Source: Sphingobacterium shayense (GTDB lineage Bacteria; Bacteroidota; Bacteroidia; Sphingobacteriales; Sphingobacteriaceae). Taken from it: 46,749 bases of DNA. The DNA is taken from positions 1-46,749 of the forward strand of contig NZ_JABMCQ010000010.1 of assembly GCF_013179575.1 (NCBI RefSeq). Direction: 5' to 3'. The number at the start of each line of letters is the position of its first letter. Within the stretch, counting starts at the first letter, position 1. The notes under the pieces are model-generated. The model searched no databases. It saw only the letters and a program-made list of their open reading frames with translations, and was not told where the DNA came from. Positions 17,184-26,557 of the stretch are shown piece by piece. The position numbers were made by a program, and so were the translations under genes.

Positions 17184-20100
17184 ATGAAAAATCGGTTAAC
17201 TAGAAAATCCAGCATACTCTTGCAAACAGTATGCTTAATCATTGCTATGCTATCTGGGCAGGCCTATGCCCAGAATATTTCTCTTAAAGGAACTGTAAAA
17301 GATGCGGTAACTAAAGCGCCAATTATTGGAGCGAGCATTTCCACTCCCGACAAAAGCAAAAGTACAGCTTCCAACGAACAGGGAGAATTTACTTTGTCCA
17401 TTGACAGCAACGTAAAAACTATCGAAGTGAGTTACATAGGTTATGCGACTAAACCTGTGCCGGTCTCTCGCACTGGTAATTTCGAGATCTTTCTATCTGC
17501 CAACGACAATGAGCTGGATGCGGTTGTTGTTACAGCACTGGGCATCAGTAGAGAGCAAAAATCCCTAACATATTCTACCCAACAGCTTAAAGGAGATGAA
17601 CTCACCCGGTCTAAAGGAACCAATCTGATAAACAACATTAACGGAAAAGTTGCCGGAGTAAGCATTACTTCTTCTTCCTCAGGAATTGGCGGATCCGCAA
17701 AGGTTGTTTTACGTGGAAATAAATCCGCTTCAGGAAGCAACCAGGTGCTTTATGTTGTAGACGGTGTACCCCTTAATAATAACTCTATCGGTTCCCAACC
17801 GGGGAACGTATTCGGGGGGGAACGTGATTCTGGAGACCCAATTGCTTTGATTAATCCAGATGATATTGAAAGCATGTCCGTGCTAAAAGGAGCATCGGCA
17901 GCCGCCTTATACGGAAGTCAAGCAGCGAATGGTGTCATTCTAATTACAACAAAGTCCGGAAAAAATGGTCGTACAACTATTGATTTCTCGAGCAGCGCGC
18001 AAATCGAAACACCCGCTACATTACCTAAATTCCAAAATAATTATGGTCAAGGAATGGATGGGTCCGAAAACCTCAATTCTGTTAACAGCTGGGGAGAGAC
18101 GATGGCTGAAACATCAGAAGACCAAACACCCACGTTTTTTAACACCGGAACAAACTTCACAAATTCGCTAAGTCTTTCAAAAGGTAACGAGCAAATGCAG
18201 ACCTATCTATCTTATGCTAATACGACTGCAAAGGGACTACTACCGGAAAACAAACTAAATAGGCATAACATCAATATCAAGCAAACCGCCAACTTCTTTG
18301 ATGACCGCTTAAAATTACAAGGAGGAGCTAACTACATTCAACAGAAATTAGAAAATGCACCATTAACTGGTTTTTATTTTAATCCGATCGTCGGATTATA
18401 TTTAATGCCACGAAGTTTAGATCTATCCAGCTATAAAGAGTTCGAAACGTTCGATCTTGCGACTAATAAATACGCACAAAATTGGCATTCACTGGGCGAT
18501 AGCGAAACCACGCAACAAAACCCATGGTGGATTCAAAATAGAAACCAGACGACGTCGAACAAAAATAGATTGATCCTAAACGGAAGCGCTCAATTTAAAG
18601 TTAATGATTGGCTAAGCCTGCAAGCGCGGGGAAGCATGGACCAGACCCATGAGTTATATGACAGAAAAGTATATGCCGGCACACAGTCTATTATCAGTCA
18701 GAAAAACGGAACGTATAATAACTCTAACATTAAGATTACACAAAAATACGCTGACTTCATCGCCAATTTTAACTCGCAAATAACCGACAAAATAAAATTC
18801 ACAGGTTTAGTTGGTACCAGTGTGACAGACTGGAACACGGAAGGTAATTCCTTTAACACGGGGTCTGAAGGACTAAAAATTGCGAATGTTTTTGTAAATC
18901 AAAATACAACTACACCGCTCACGACCACTGAGAGTAATAACCGCAGACAACTACAATCGGTTTTTGGAAGTGCGAATTTTGATTACGATGGGTGGTTATA
19001 CCTAGATCTTTCCGCTCGGAACGACTGGTCTAGTTCATTAGCATTCACAGACTCTCCGTCCTTTTTCTACCCTTCGGTCGGATTGAGTGCAAATATTCAT
19101 GAAAAGCTTCATCTACCCGACTTTATCAATTTCATGAAAATACGTGGTTCTTACGCCGAGGTAGGTAATGACCTCCCAGCGTACAAGAGTTATTTACTTA
19201 ACTCCTTTGGGAATTACGGAAACGTTAACATGAACACACTGACTTCTCTAGCGGCCCTAAAGCCTGAGATTACTCGGTCCATTGAAGCGGGAACAGAGAT
19301 TAAAATGTTCAACAACAAAGTAGGGGTTGATTTCACTTATTATAAAACCAACACAAGAAATCAATATTTCGAGATAGCTGCCAGCGAAGCTAGCTTATTT
19401 GGCACCTATGCGATCAATGCTGGAAACATCCAAAATCAAGGTATCGAATTATTAGTGAATTACGATGCGATCCAAAATGAAGATTTTTCTTGGAATACCG
19501 CGTTAAATTATTCAAAGAACAAGAACACGATTATTTCATTAGACGATCGTATTAATGAATTTTCCTTAACGGGAGAAGGTCGTAACAATTATGCTTCCAA
19601 ATTCAAAGTAGGCGGGTCATTCGGAGATATTTACGGAATTGATTTCCAACGCGATGACCAAGGACGCATTCTACTAAGTGATGAAAATGTACCGTTGAAA
19701 GGGTCTGAATATGTGAAGCTTGGAAATGCAAATCCTCAATGGCAAATGGGATGGAGTAACACGTTAAACTACAAAAATATCGGATTATACTTTTTAATCG
19801 ACGGAAAATTCGATTATGATGTGTTGTCGGTTACAGAAGCGGTGATGGATGGCTATGGAGTTTCCGCTCGGACAGGCCAGGCCCGAGATGCTGGAAAAGT
19901 AGCGATCGACGGCGTTAACGCCGCGGGGGAATCGGTATCAGCGGTTGATCCGCAAACTTGGTATACAACCGTTGGAGGGATTGGTCCAGTTACCAGTAAC
20001 TACATGTATAGTGGTAACGCAGTACGATTACGTGAAGTAGCCCTTTCTTATAATTTCAAGATCAATAGTAAATTCGTTAAAGGTGTAAAAGTCGCAGCAA

Positions 20101-20246
20101 CGGGACGTAATCTTTTCTTTATCTATAAAGATGCTCCGTTTGATCCAGAAACCTCTATGTCGACTGCAAATGGCCTAAGTGGTATCGACATCTTTATGAT
20201 GCCATCTAGCAGAAGTTATGGTCTGTCGTTAAATGTTAATTTCTAA
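17184..20246 (+). CDS. SusC/RagA-family TonB-linked outer-membrane transporter (first pair)
   Basis: This 1020-residue protein has a signal peptide (1-29, ending AYAQN), a CarboxypepD-regulatory-like domain (about 32-105, with GTVKDAVTKAPIIGASI and SYIGYATKPV) and a plug domain (about 120-235). A TonB-dependent beta-barrel runs to the end, finishing in SLNVNF with a terminal Phe. The plug carries the RagA-type VLYVVDGVPLNNN and MSVLKGASAAALYGSQAANG motifs. It imports a ligand captured by the partner SusD, using TonB energy. It is followed after 11 bp by its SusD. No adjacent sigma/anti-sigma pair, hybrid regulator or glycosidase is seen, so the ligand is unknown and may be a peptide or a glycan. 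Confidence 0.95.
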   Translation: MKNRLTRKSSILLQTVCLIIAMLSGQAYAQNISLKGTVKDAVTKAPIIGASISTPDKSKSTASNEQGEFTLSIDSNVKTIEVSYIGYATKPVPVSRTGNFEIFLSANDNELDAVVVTALGISREQKSLTYSTQQLKGDELTRSKGTNLINNINGKVAGVSITSSSSGIGGSAKVVLRGNKSASGSNQVLYVVDGVPLNNNSIGSQPGNVFGGERDSGDPIALINPDDIESMSVLKGASAAALYGSQAANGVILITTKSGKNGRTTIDFSSSAQIETPATLPKFQNNYGQGMDGSENLNSVNSWGETMAETSEDQTPTFFNTGTNFTNSLSLSKGNEQMQTYLSYANTTAKGLLPENKLNRHNINIKQTANFFDDRLKLQGGANYIQQKLENAPLTGFYFNPIVGLYLMPRSLDLSSYKEFETFDLATNKYAQNWHSLGDSETTQQNPWWIQNRNQTTSNKNRLILNGSAQFKVNDWLSLQARGSMDQTHELYDRKVYAGTQSIISQKNGTYNNSNIKITQKYADFIANFNSQITDKIKFTGLVGTSVTDWNTEGNSFNTGSEGLKIANVFVNQNTTTPLTTTESNNRRQLQSVFGSANFDYDGWLYLDLSARNDWSSSLAFTDSPSFFYPSVGLSANIHEKLHLPDFINFMKIRGSYAEVGNDLPAYKSYLLNSFGNYGNVNMNTLTSLAALKPEITRSIEAGTEIKMFNNKVGVDFTYYKTNTRNQYFEIAASEASLFGTYAINAGNIQNQGIELLVNYDAIQNEDFSWNTALNYSKNKNTIISLDDRINEFSLTGEGRNNYASKFKVGGSFGDIYGIDFQRDDQGRILLSDENVPLKGSEYVKLGNANPQWQMGWSNTLNYKNIGLYFLIDGKFDYDVLSVTEAVMDGYGVSARTGQARDAGKVAIDGVNAAGESVSAVDPQTWYTTVGGIGPVTSNYMYSGNAVRLREVALSYNFKINSKFVKGVKVAATGRNLFFIYKDAPFDPETSMSTANGLSGIDIFMMPSSRSYGLSLNVNF

Positions 20247-20257
20247 TCCGTTTAATC

Positions 20258-21931
20258 ATGTTAATTAAGAATATTAAAAACACAAAAAAATATATATTGC
20301 CTGTAGTGCTTTCTGCAGGGTTTGCGTGCTTATTCAATAGCTGCACAAAGAGTTTTGAAGATTACAACACCAATAATACTGGTGTAACTCCGGAAGATTT
20401 GCAAGGCAACAACGAAAATTTAAAACTGTATTTTGCAACAGCTCAACGCGCCATTAAGAATTTTTCGAAGATTGACCCCAATTCCTATCAGGTGCAACAA
20501 AACTTAATGGGTGACGTTTACGGCGGATATCTAATGAGCGCCAATCCATTTAACAGCGGGCAGAATAACATGAACTATGCATTGGTTAGTTCGTGGAATA
20601 CTGAACCGTTTAAAGTCTTATATCTAGACGTACTAAGCCCCATCGACAAGCTCGAAAAAGCAGAAGTAAAAGCCACCTATCCCGCATTATGGGGATCTAT
20701 CTTAGCGGTAAAGGTTCTAGCTACAAGCCGGGTAACAGATATATATGGACCGATCCCGTATAGTATTGTTGGAAAGAACACAGATACTAATATACCGTAC
20801 GATTCTCAGGAGGACGTTTATACGCAAATGTTTGCCGAACTTGATGAGGCTGCCCAACTTCTCGAATCGTACGTCGATGGCTCCGCCGTCACCGAAATGC
20901 CTTCGAATCTGGATGAAATTGATCTGATTTATAGCGGTTCAGATAATAATGTTCGTTTCTCGAAATGGTTAAAATTCGTAAACTCATTACGGCTAAGACT
21001 AGCCATGCGCATCGTAAAAGTGAATCCAACATTGGCTAGGCAAGAAGCGGAAAAAGCCCTTTCAACCGAGCAACTTATTACGAGCAATGCTGATAATGCA
21101 TCCGTTCGGATTGATCGTGAAAGCGGATTTTACAATGTGCTTGAATTTATTTCTAACAACTGGGGAGATATAAACATCAATGCTTCACTAGAATCCTACC
21201 TTTCGGGATATAAAGATCCTCGTATTGGAAAATACCTAGATAAGGCGACAAGCGACAAAATTAGTGGTTATAAAGGTATCCGTATCGGAGCAATCGGATT
21301 GGTTAAAGGAACGTATTCGAGTTATTCTACGATTAATTTCAAAGACGGAGCTTCTCCTTCGTTCCAACAGGCTACGGCACCTATCTTAATGACAGCTTCT
21401 GAAGTTTCATTTTTAAAGGCTGAAGCAGCGCTACGCGGATGGTCAAATTCAGGCGGGACGACGAAAAGTCATTATGAAAATGGAATTCAGTTGTCGTTCG
21501 ATCAGTGGGGCGCTAACGGAGCGCAGACCTACATATCAAACAGCACAAACAAACCCAGCGCATACGTAGACCCTAATAACAGCAGGAACAACGCGCCAAG
21601 CCCTTCTGCAATAACGGTTAAATGGGATGATGCAGCAACGAATGAACAAAAATTAGAACGTATTATTACCCAAAAATGGCTCGCTTTATTTCCTGAAGGA
21701 CAGGAGGCTTGGTCAGAGTTCAGACGAACTGGTTATCCAAAATTATTCCCTGTAGCACAAAATAATAGCGGTGGATTGATTGATACCGAAATTCAAATAC
21801 GCCGAATTCCTTTTAGTCAAAATGAATATAACACCAATAATAGTGAAGTTCAGAAAGCAATTTCTTTATTGGGAGGTCCCGATAACGGAGGGACGAGATT
21901 ATGGTGGGATGTAGAAAAAGGCAATTTCTAG
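20258..21931 (+). CDS. SusD/RagB-family surface lipoprotein (first pair, SusD-like 2 type)
   Basis: This 557-residue protein has a lipoprotein signal with lipobox LFNSC (Cys about residue 29), then KSFEDYNTNNTGVTPEDL. Its tetratricopeptide-like helical core and conserved segments LDEAAQLL, SLRLRLAMRIV, ILMTASEVSFLKAEAALRGW and ERIITQKWLALFPEGQEAWSEFRRTGYP match the SusD/RagB nutrient-binding group often labelled SusD-like 2. It forms a lid over SusC at the cell surface and captures ligand. The 11-bp gap to SusC indicates one transcript, which ends in a terminator at 21972. Confidence 0.93.
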   Translation: MLIKNIKNTKKYILPVVLSAGFACLFNSCTKSFEDYNTNNTGVTPEDLQGNNENLKLYFATAQRAIKNFSKIDPNSYQVQQNLMGDVYGGYLMSANPFNSGQNNMNYALVSSWNTEPFKVLYLDVLSPIDKLEKAEVKATYPALWGSILAVKVLATSRVTDIYGPIPYSIVGKNTDTNIPYDSQEDVYTQMFAELDEAAQLLESYVDGSAVTEMPSNLDEIDLIYSGSDNNVRFSKWLKFVNSLRLRLAMRIVKVNPTLARQEAEKALSTEQLITSNADNASVRIDRESGFYNVLEFISNNWGDININASLESYLSGYKDPRIGKYLDKATSDKISGYKGIRIGAIGLVKGTYSSYSTINFKDGASPSFQQATAPILMTASEVSFLKAEAALRGWSNSGGTTKSHYENGIQLSFDQWGANGAQTYISNSTNKPSAYVDPNNSRNNAPSPSAITVKWDDAATNEQKLERIITQKWLALFPEGQEAWSEFRRTGYPKLFPVAQNNSGGLIDTEIQIRRIPFSQNEYNTNNSEVQKAISLLGGPDNGGTRLWWDVEKGNF

Positions 21932-21971
21932 TCTAACTCGGCCGCAATAATCGGACAGACTTTTTAAGAAC

Positions 21972-22007
21972 AGGGGCTTTGTCAAAGAAATAATTGATAA
22001 AGCCCCT
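21972..22007 (+). terminator. Terminator of the first SusC/SusD operon
   Basis: Arms AGGGGCTTTGTCAA and TTGATAAAGCCCCT (one G-T pair) surround an eight-base loop, followed by TTCTTAT. It starts 41 bp after the SusD stop. Confidence 0.8.
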
Positions 22008-22170
22008 TTCTTATATCGTTATCGTCGTTCATTCGAATGCCTCTTTTATCAAGCATTCTTTGGCTCGTCGGATTCCTTATAGCATAAAACAATACAACCA
22101 TCTAAGGCGCTAAATAATAGCCGACTCGACTTTTTTGAGTTTCGATATAATTTTACTTATTTCTCCATAA

Positions 22171-22686
22171 TTATCGACCCCAACTTACATTTAATTGATG
22201 CTTGTCAGCATAACTTTTACCAAGCGTAAAAACTTCATTGAACAAAGCATCTATTTTTCGCATATCATTATTTTGTATCTTTTGTAAGATGGCTTGTTTC
22301 TCTTCTTCAGTCCCCTTCGTGTCACAAAGTTTTGCGTAAGAGATATAGTCGATTTTATAGACAGGAAGGACCGTTTCGAACAATTCTACTGTTTTTTCTT
22401 TTATAACTTTAGCATCTTCATCCGTCACATTAAGCTCCTTGATATCTCCAATTGCTTTTTCAATAACAACAATTTTAAAATCGACGATTTGCTTGGCTTG
22501 GCCGCCATTCCCTCCCCCCGCTGTACTCTCACTATCCAACCTTTTACCAAAAACATCTGGTGCAACATCACTTATTTGATTGGTGTTAAGTAGAACTCTT
22601 TCGAAAAATTTATCAGGGCTTGCTGATTGACAAGAAACCCAAAAAAAACCAATTAGGACTAAAATAAATAAACGGATTTTTCTCAT
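22171..22686 (-). CDS. Small putative lipoprotein
   Basis: I place the start at 22686, which gives 171 residues beginning MRKIRLFILVLIGFFWVSC, a classic lipoprotein signal with the lipid-modified Cys at about residue 19. The longer frame from 22740 would put a poor hydrophobic leader ahead of it. The mature part has a Gly/Asn-rich linker (TAGGGNGGQ) and then helices with many charged residues: VVIEKAIGDIKELNVTDEDA and KEEKQ-like repeats near EEEKQAILQKIQNNDM. It resembles small helical envelope lipoproteins with no named family that I can assign. It is monocistronic, and its upstream region holds a 14-bp inverted repeat. Confidence 0.65.
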   Translation of the reverse strand: MRKIRLFILVLIGFFWVSCQSASPDKFFERVLLNTNQISDVAPDVFGKRLDSESTAGGGNGGQAKQIVDFKIVVIEKAIGDIKELNVTDEDAKVIKEKTVELFETVLPVYKIDYISYAKLCDTKGTEEEKQAILQKIQNNDMRKIDALFNEVFTLGKSYADKHQLNVSWGR

Positions 22687-22736
22687 TTTTTGAAATATTA
22701 GAATAGGCGCAAAGAAACTGAAACCAGTCAACAATA

Positions 22737-22814
22737 ACAAGTCTATATTACGAAAAATGGCGTAATTTTTAATAAATGCTTCTTATAGAAATCTTAGAGA
22801 TAATATAGACTTGT
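22737..22814. repeat. 14-bp perfect inverted repeat around a 50-base spacer
   Basis: ACAAGTCTATATTA (22737-22750) is repeated as its exact complement at 22801-22814. The 50-base spacer shows no obvious gene. It could be a long hairpin in the lipoprotein 5' leader, paired operators, or the ends of a tiny degenerate element. No flanking target duplication was evident. Confidence 0.6.
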
Positions 22815-23157
22815 CCGGCAGATAAATGAGGATTTTGTTTTTCATATTTTGTGCTATTTATTGCCCCAATCTCTTTCCCGCGATAAGTTGCGGAGGTATG
22901 CTAACGCCAATTCTGAATCTAGCAAATCTGAAATCTGCTCTACCGGGGCACCTTTACTGTATAATAGAACGAAAATTCCTACGATGGAATATACAAGAGC
23001 TAACTATTTGAATGTTTGATCCATTTTAATACAGTTGAGAGCTATATGTCAGATAAATTTAGTTCGCAGCAAAAGTTATCGTATGGTACAAAACGTGAAT
23101 ATGTCGGTACAATTCTCCACATTCTAACATAGTCCGGAATTTCCGATAATTATCAAA

Positions 23158-23181
23158 TAATTTACATCTATATGTAAATTA
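23158..23181. repeat. 10-bp inverted repeat
   Basis: TAATTTACAT and ATGTAAATTA surround CTAT. It is AT-rich, lies in a gene-free stretch and could be a regulator site or chance. No function is assigned. Confidence 0.45.
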
Positions 23182-23370
23182 TAACCACGAAAAACGGTTT
23201 ATTTCCGATTTTACGATAAAAATTTTACATATTGGGTCTGCGCAAATAAAAATACGTCAGATTTTGGATACCGGCAGGTTCTATCCTTTAATCATCATTG
23301 AATTTTTTTTACTCAACAACTAATTGCAAAAAGTTAAGCATGTGTAATATACTGAATTAATAATTCCAAG

Positions 23371-23943
23371 TTAGGTTAGAATTTTCTCAATTCGCTTATC
23401 CGGAATTATCCACATCAAAGCAATCAAAAAATATACAGCAATACCCATCTGTGGATAAACAATCGTCGATCCGATACCTAACAAATATCCAACTACGGAT
23501 ATTAATTCTTTTCTTTGATTCCCCAATGATTTTGCCAAATTAGATTCTTTTCCTTCGAATTTTAAGGCAGCCTTTTCAACCATTGCAAAGGCTATACTAC
23601 ACAGTAACAATATGGCGCCATAAATTGCGACAGGGGCTTCGTCCGTATAATGCTCGCCCATCCAACCTGTTGCAACAGGGAGCAAAGACAACCAAAACAA
23701 TAGATGAAGGTTAGCCCAGAGGATTGCTCCATTGATTTTCGTTATAGCCTGAAACAGATGATGGTGATTGTTCCAGTAAACACCTACATAAATAAAGCTT
23801 AATATATAATTAAGAATTTTTGGCAATAATAGCGAAATGCTATGGAAATCATCTCCATGGGGTACCTTCAGCTCTAAAACCATTATCGTTATAATAATCG
23901 CTAACACACCATCACTGAATGCCTCTAATCTTCCGGTCGTCAT
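23371..23943 (-). CDS. TMEM175-family (DUF1211) putative potassium channel
   Basis: This 190-residue protein has a run of about five to six membrane helices. The signature opening RLEAFSDGVLAIIITIMVLEL (residues 5-25), with the FSDG motif that forms the pore entry in TMEM175-type channels, is complete. VYWNNHHHLF (about 59-68) is also typical. Bacterial members form tetrameric K+-permeable leak channels in the inner membrane. A small acetyltransferase gene lies 11 bp upstream on the same strand, so the two are co-transcribed, though no functional link is known. Confidence 0.85.
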   Translation of the reverse strand: MTTGRLEAFSDGVLAIIITIMVLELKVPHGDDFHSISLLLPKILNYILSFIYVGVYWNNHHHLFQAITKINGAILWANLHLLFWLSLLPVATGWMGEHYTDEAPVAIYGAILLLCSIAFAMVEKAALKFEGKESNLAKSLGNQRKELISVVGYLLGIGSTIVYPQMGIAVYFLIALMWIIPDKRIEKILT

Positions 23944-23954
23944 AGGTCAATTTG

Positions 23955-24266
23955 TTAAAATCTGTCTTTAAAATCATCCCGCACTATATCTATCCAATCA
24001 GGATGTCTTTTGATATACGCAAAAACCAAAGGGCAAAGCGGCACTAAGACATAGCTATTATCCTTCAGGTAATGTAGAGTTTTTTCAATCAAAGCTGTTG
24101 CAACGCCCCTTCCTTTAAGCTCCTCGGGGCTCTCAGTATGAATTAATGTGATGATATTACCTCGCTCTTTATAATCGATAAAAGCTGTATATCCCTCCAC
24201 TATTAGTTCAAAACGATGACTATTCGTGTTCTTCTCAATTGATAGGTTGTCAAATGCTTGTTTCAT
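23955..24266 (-). CDS. Small GNAT-fold acetyltransferase (COG2388 type)
   Basis: This 103-residue single-domain protein matches the short GNAT group (Acetyltransf_CG, YjdJ-like). It has a beta strand FIDYKERGNIITLIHTE, the acetyl-CoA loop ELKGRGVATALIEKTL (about 49-64, Q/RxxGxG/A form) and a C-terminal VPLCPLVFAYIKRHPDW, where the PxxxxYxxxHP ending is diagnostic. Substrates of this group are unknown. It is the first gene of a two-gene unit with the TMEM175-type channel. Confidence 0.85.
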   Translation of the reverse strand: MKQAFDNLSIEKNTNSHRFELIVEGYTAFIDYKERGNIITLIHTESPEELKGRGVATALIEKTLHYLKDNSYVLVPLCPLVFAYIKRHPDWIDIVRDDFKDRF

Positions 24267-24578
24267 ATGCGTTGATTAGTATTAGGGGCCACTCAATTTC
24301 TTTCCAACATTCAAATAAAGGTATCAAAGTGCGCTGGTATTTCAAAGATAATACTGCTTTAAGGTCCGATCTGTCAATTTTGTGGAATTCATTATCGGTA
24401 TACTAAGATTACCCGCAACCGAAAGCGGCTAAAAATTTGATCGCTTAACGATCAATCAGATATTTAAAATGTATTTTATACATTTAAAAAATTAATTTAA
24501 CTTTAACTTCGAATAAAGAGAGAACGTCTCTAATGACTTCCCCCCTTATCCGTTATTAAATCTATATTATTAACCGTT
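24267..24578. other. Divergent intergenic region upstream of the PUL
   Basis: No gene was seen. It holds the promoters of the GNAT/TMEM175 unit (minus) and the GH97 gene (plus). The 100 bp before 24579 is AT-rich. I saw no unmistakable regulator box. Confidence 0.45.
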
Positions 24579-26528
24579 ATGAAAGATCTTTTCCTTCTTG
24601 TGCAGCTACTCACACTGTGTCTTTTTTCCCAAGGACAAACCATTACTGTTACAAGTCCCGATGAAAATCTCGTTGTCTCACTAACGCTAAATGAGGGAAA
24701 GCTATTTTATAATGCCTCTTTACGAGGAAATGAACTTCTTGAAGATTCTCCCCTTGGATTAAAAGGTGAAGCTGTGGATCTTAGTTCAAGTTTAAAATTA
24801 ACGGATCATAAAATAGTACCCATTGCGCACAGCTACAACGAACCAAAAATTAAACAGAGCAGCGTTGAATATAAAGCCAATCAGCTTATCGGTTTATTCG
24901 AAAACGAAGCTGGACAAAAATTGGAGGTCATTTTTCAAGTAAGTGACAACAATATCGCTTTCCGCTATCATGTACCTCAGGTTGGTGAACCGGCGAACTT
25001 TAAGATTGCAGAAGAAGCAACTGGCTTCAAATTTCCAAAAATCACGACCACTTTTTTAACTCCTCAAGCACCTGCAATGAGTGGCTGGATGAAAACAAAG
25101 CCTAGTTACGAAGAAAAGTATATCGCCGATCAGGCAATGGGTGTTCCCTCTGAATATGGTTTAGGCTATACCTTTCCAGCGCTCTTTCATGTAGGTGATC
25201 GGGGCTGGGTTCTTGTTTCAGAAACGGGAGTAAATGGCCTCTATTGTGGGTCTAAGCTAAGCGAAGGTACAAATGAAGGTTTCTTTCAGCTTGCCTTCCC
25301 CGAACAAGGAGAAAACAACGGATTGGGAAGCGCGCAACCAACCATCGCATTACCTGGATATACCCCATGGCGCACCATAACACTGGGCAGCACACTAAAA
25401 TCGATCGTCGAAACAACAATCTCCTTTGATGTGGTTAAACCGCAATATCTACCCTCCAAAACATATACCTTCGGCAGAGCAACATGGAGCTGGCTGGAAT
25501 GGCAAGATGGTAGCATCAACTTTGACGATCAGAAGAGATTTGTTGATCTATCTGCAGCTATGGGCTATGAATTCACGTTGGTAGACAACTGGTGGGACTC
25601 GCGAATTGGAAAAGAAAAAATTGAAGAGCTGGCCCAATATGCTGCTGATAAGAATGTCGGATTATGCTTGTGGTATAATTCCAATGGCTACTGGAATGAT
25701 GCACCCCAGGGGCCAAAGAACAGCATGAACTCCGCCACAGGTCGCAAGAAAGCGATGGCATGGATGCAGCAGATAGGAATCAAGGGCATAAAAGTTGATT
25801 TCTTTGGTGGGGATAAACAGGAAACAATGAAGCTTTATGAAGATATTCTCGCTGATGCTAATGACTATGGTTTAGTTGTAATTTTTCACGGCTGTACACT
25901 CCCTCGCGGATGGGAGCGCATGTATCCAAACTTTGTTGGCAGCGAAGCCGTCCTTGCCTCGGAAAACCTTATCTTCACCCAAGAAGCGAACGACGCGGAG
26001 GCATATAATGCTACTTTGCATCCTTTCATCCGAAACGCTGTGGGATCGATGGATTTTGGCCCCGTCCTTCTGAATAAACGACACGATAAAGCAAACAAGA
26101 ACGGTAAAATCCGAAAAACGACGGAAACGTTTCAACTCGCAACGGCGATCCTTTTTCAAACACCAGTACAAAATTTTGGGATTACCCCAAATAATTTAAC
26201 GGATATGCCTTCCCATGTGATAGACTTCATGAAAGACATCCCTACCACTTGGGATCAGACGGTCTTCCTAGATGGGTATCCAGGTAAATACGTTGTGCTA
26301 GCGCGCCGTCACGGTGAACAGTGGTATGTTGCGGCTATCAATGCCGAGAACCAAACCAAAACGATCGAATTATCACTACCGATGTTAAAAAATCATCAGG
26401 CGAAATTATTAAGCGACACCTCCACGGGCGACCCTCAGATTGAATCCGTATCTTTAAAAAAGAAGAAGGGCGCCAAAATAAAATTAACCGTCCCTGCTGG
26501 CGGTGGAGCAATCATCGTTGGACAATAA
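24579..26528 (+). CDS. GH97 glycoside hydrolase, probable retaining alpha-galactosidase type
   Basis: This 649-residue exported enzyme has a signal peptide (1-19, ending FSQGQ). It shows the GH97 order: an N-terminal beta-super-sandwich (about 20-280, starting TVTSPDENLVVSLTLNEGK), a (beta/alpha)8 catalytic barrel (about 290-550, opening TWSWLEWQDGS) and a C-terminal beta domain. In the barrel GIKVDFFGGD places Asp407 where retaining GH97 enzymes have their nucleophile. Glu462 in LASEN lies 55 residues later, the spacing between nucleophile and acid/base in the characterised retaining alpha-galactosidase. SusB-like inverting enzymes lack this Asp. Likely action: release of terminal alpha-galactose in the periplasm. 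It starts the PUL and is followed by the regulator after 29 bp. Confidence 0.88.
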   Translation: MKDLFLLVQLLTLCLFSQGQTITVTSPDENLVVSLTLNEGKLFYNASLRGNELLEDSPLGLKGEAVDLSSSLKLTDHKIVPIAHSYNEPKIKQSSVEYKANQLIGLFENEAGQKLEVIFQVSDNNIAFRYHVPQVGEPANFKIAEEATGFKFPKITTTFLTPQAPAMSGWMKTKPSYEEKYIADQAMGVPSEYGLGYTFPALFHVGDRGWVLVSETGVNGLYCGSKLSEGTNEGFFQLAFPEQGENNGLGSAQPTIALPGYTPWRTITLGSTLKSIVETTISFDVVKPQYLPSKTYTFGRATWSWLEWQDGSINFDDQKRFVDLSAAMGYEFTLVDNWWDSRIGKEKIEELAQYAADKNVGLCLWYNSNGYWNDAPQGPKNSMNSATGRKKAMAWMQQIGIKGIKVDFFGGDKQETMKLYEDILADANDYGLVVIFHGCTLPRGWERMYPNFVGSEAVLASENLIFTQEANDAEAYNATLHPFIRNAVGSMDFGPVLLNKRHDKANKNGKIRKTTETFQLATAILFQTPVQNFGITPNNLTDMPSHVIDFMKDIPTTWDQTVFLDGYPGKYVVLARRHGEQWYVAAINAENQTKTIELSLPMLKNHQAKLLSDTSTGDPQIESVSLKKKKGAKIKLTVPAGGGAIIVGQ

Positions 26529-26557
26529 CAGCCGTAGGTAACGCTTGTGGGAAGAGA

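Larger units (their letters stand above)
22687..23370. other. Intergenic region with two inverted repeats
   Basis: No supported gene was seen. It separates two minus-strand genes and holds the lipoprotein promoter near 22687 and the 3' end of the TMEM175-type gene near 23370. It contains the inverted repeats at 22737-22814 and 23158-23181. Short open frames here (for example 22826-23011 plus) look non-coding. Confidence 0.5.

Noticed and set aside
22737-22814. Inverted repeat as ends of an insertion sequence
   Set aside because: The 50-base interior cannot encode a transposase and no target-site duplication was seen. It is kept only as an inverted repeat of unknown role.
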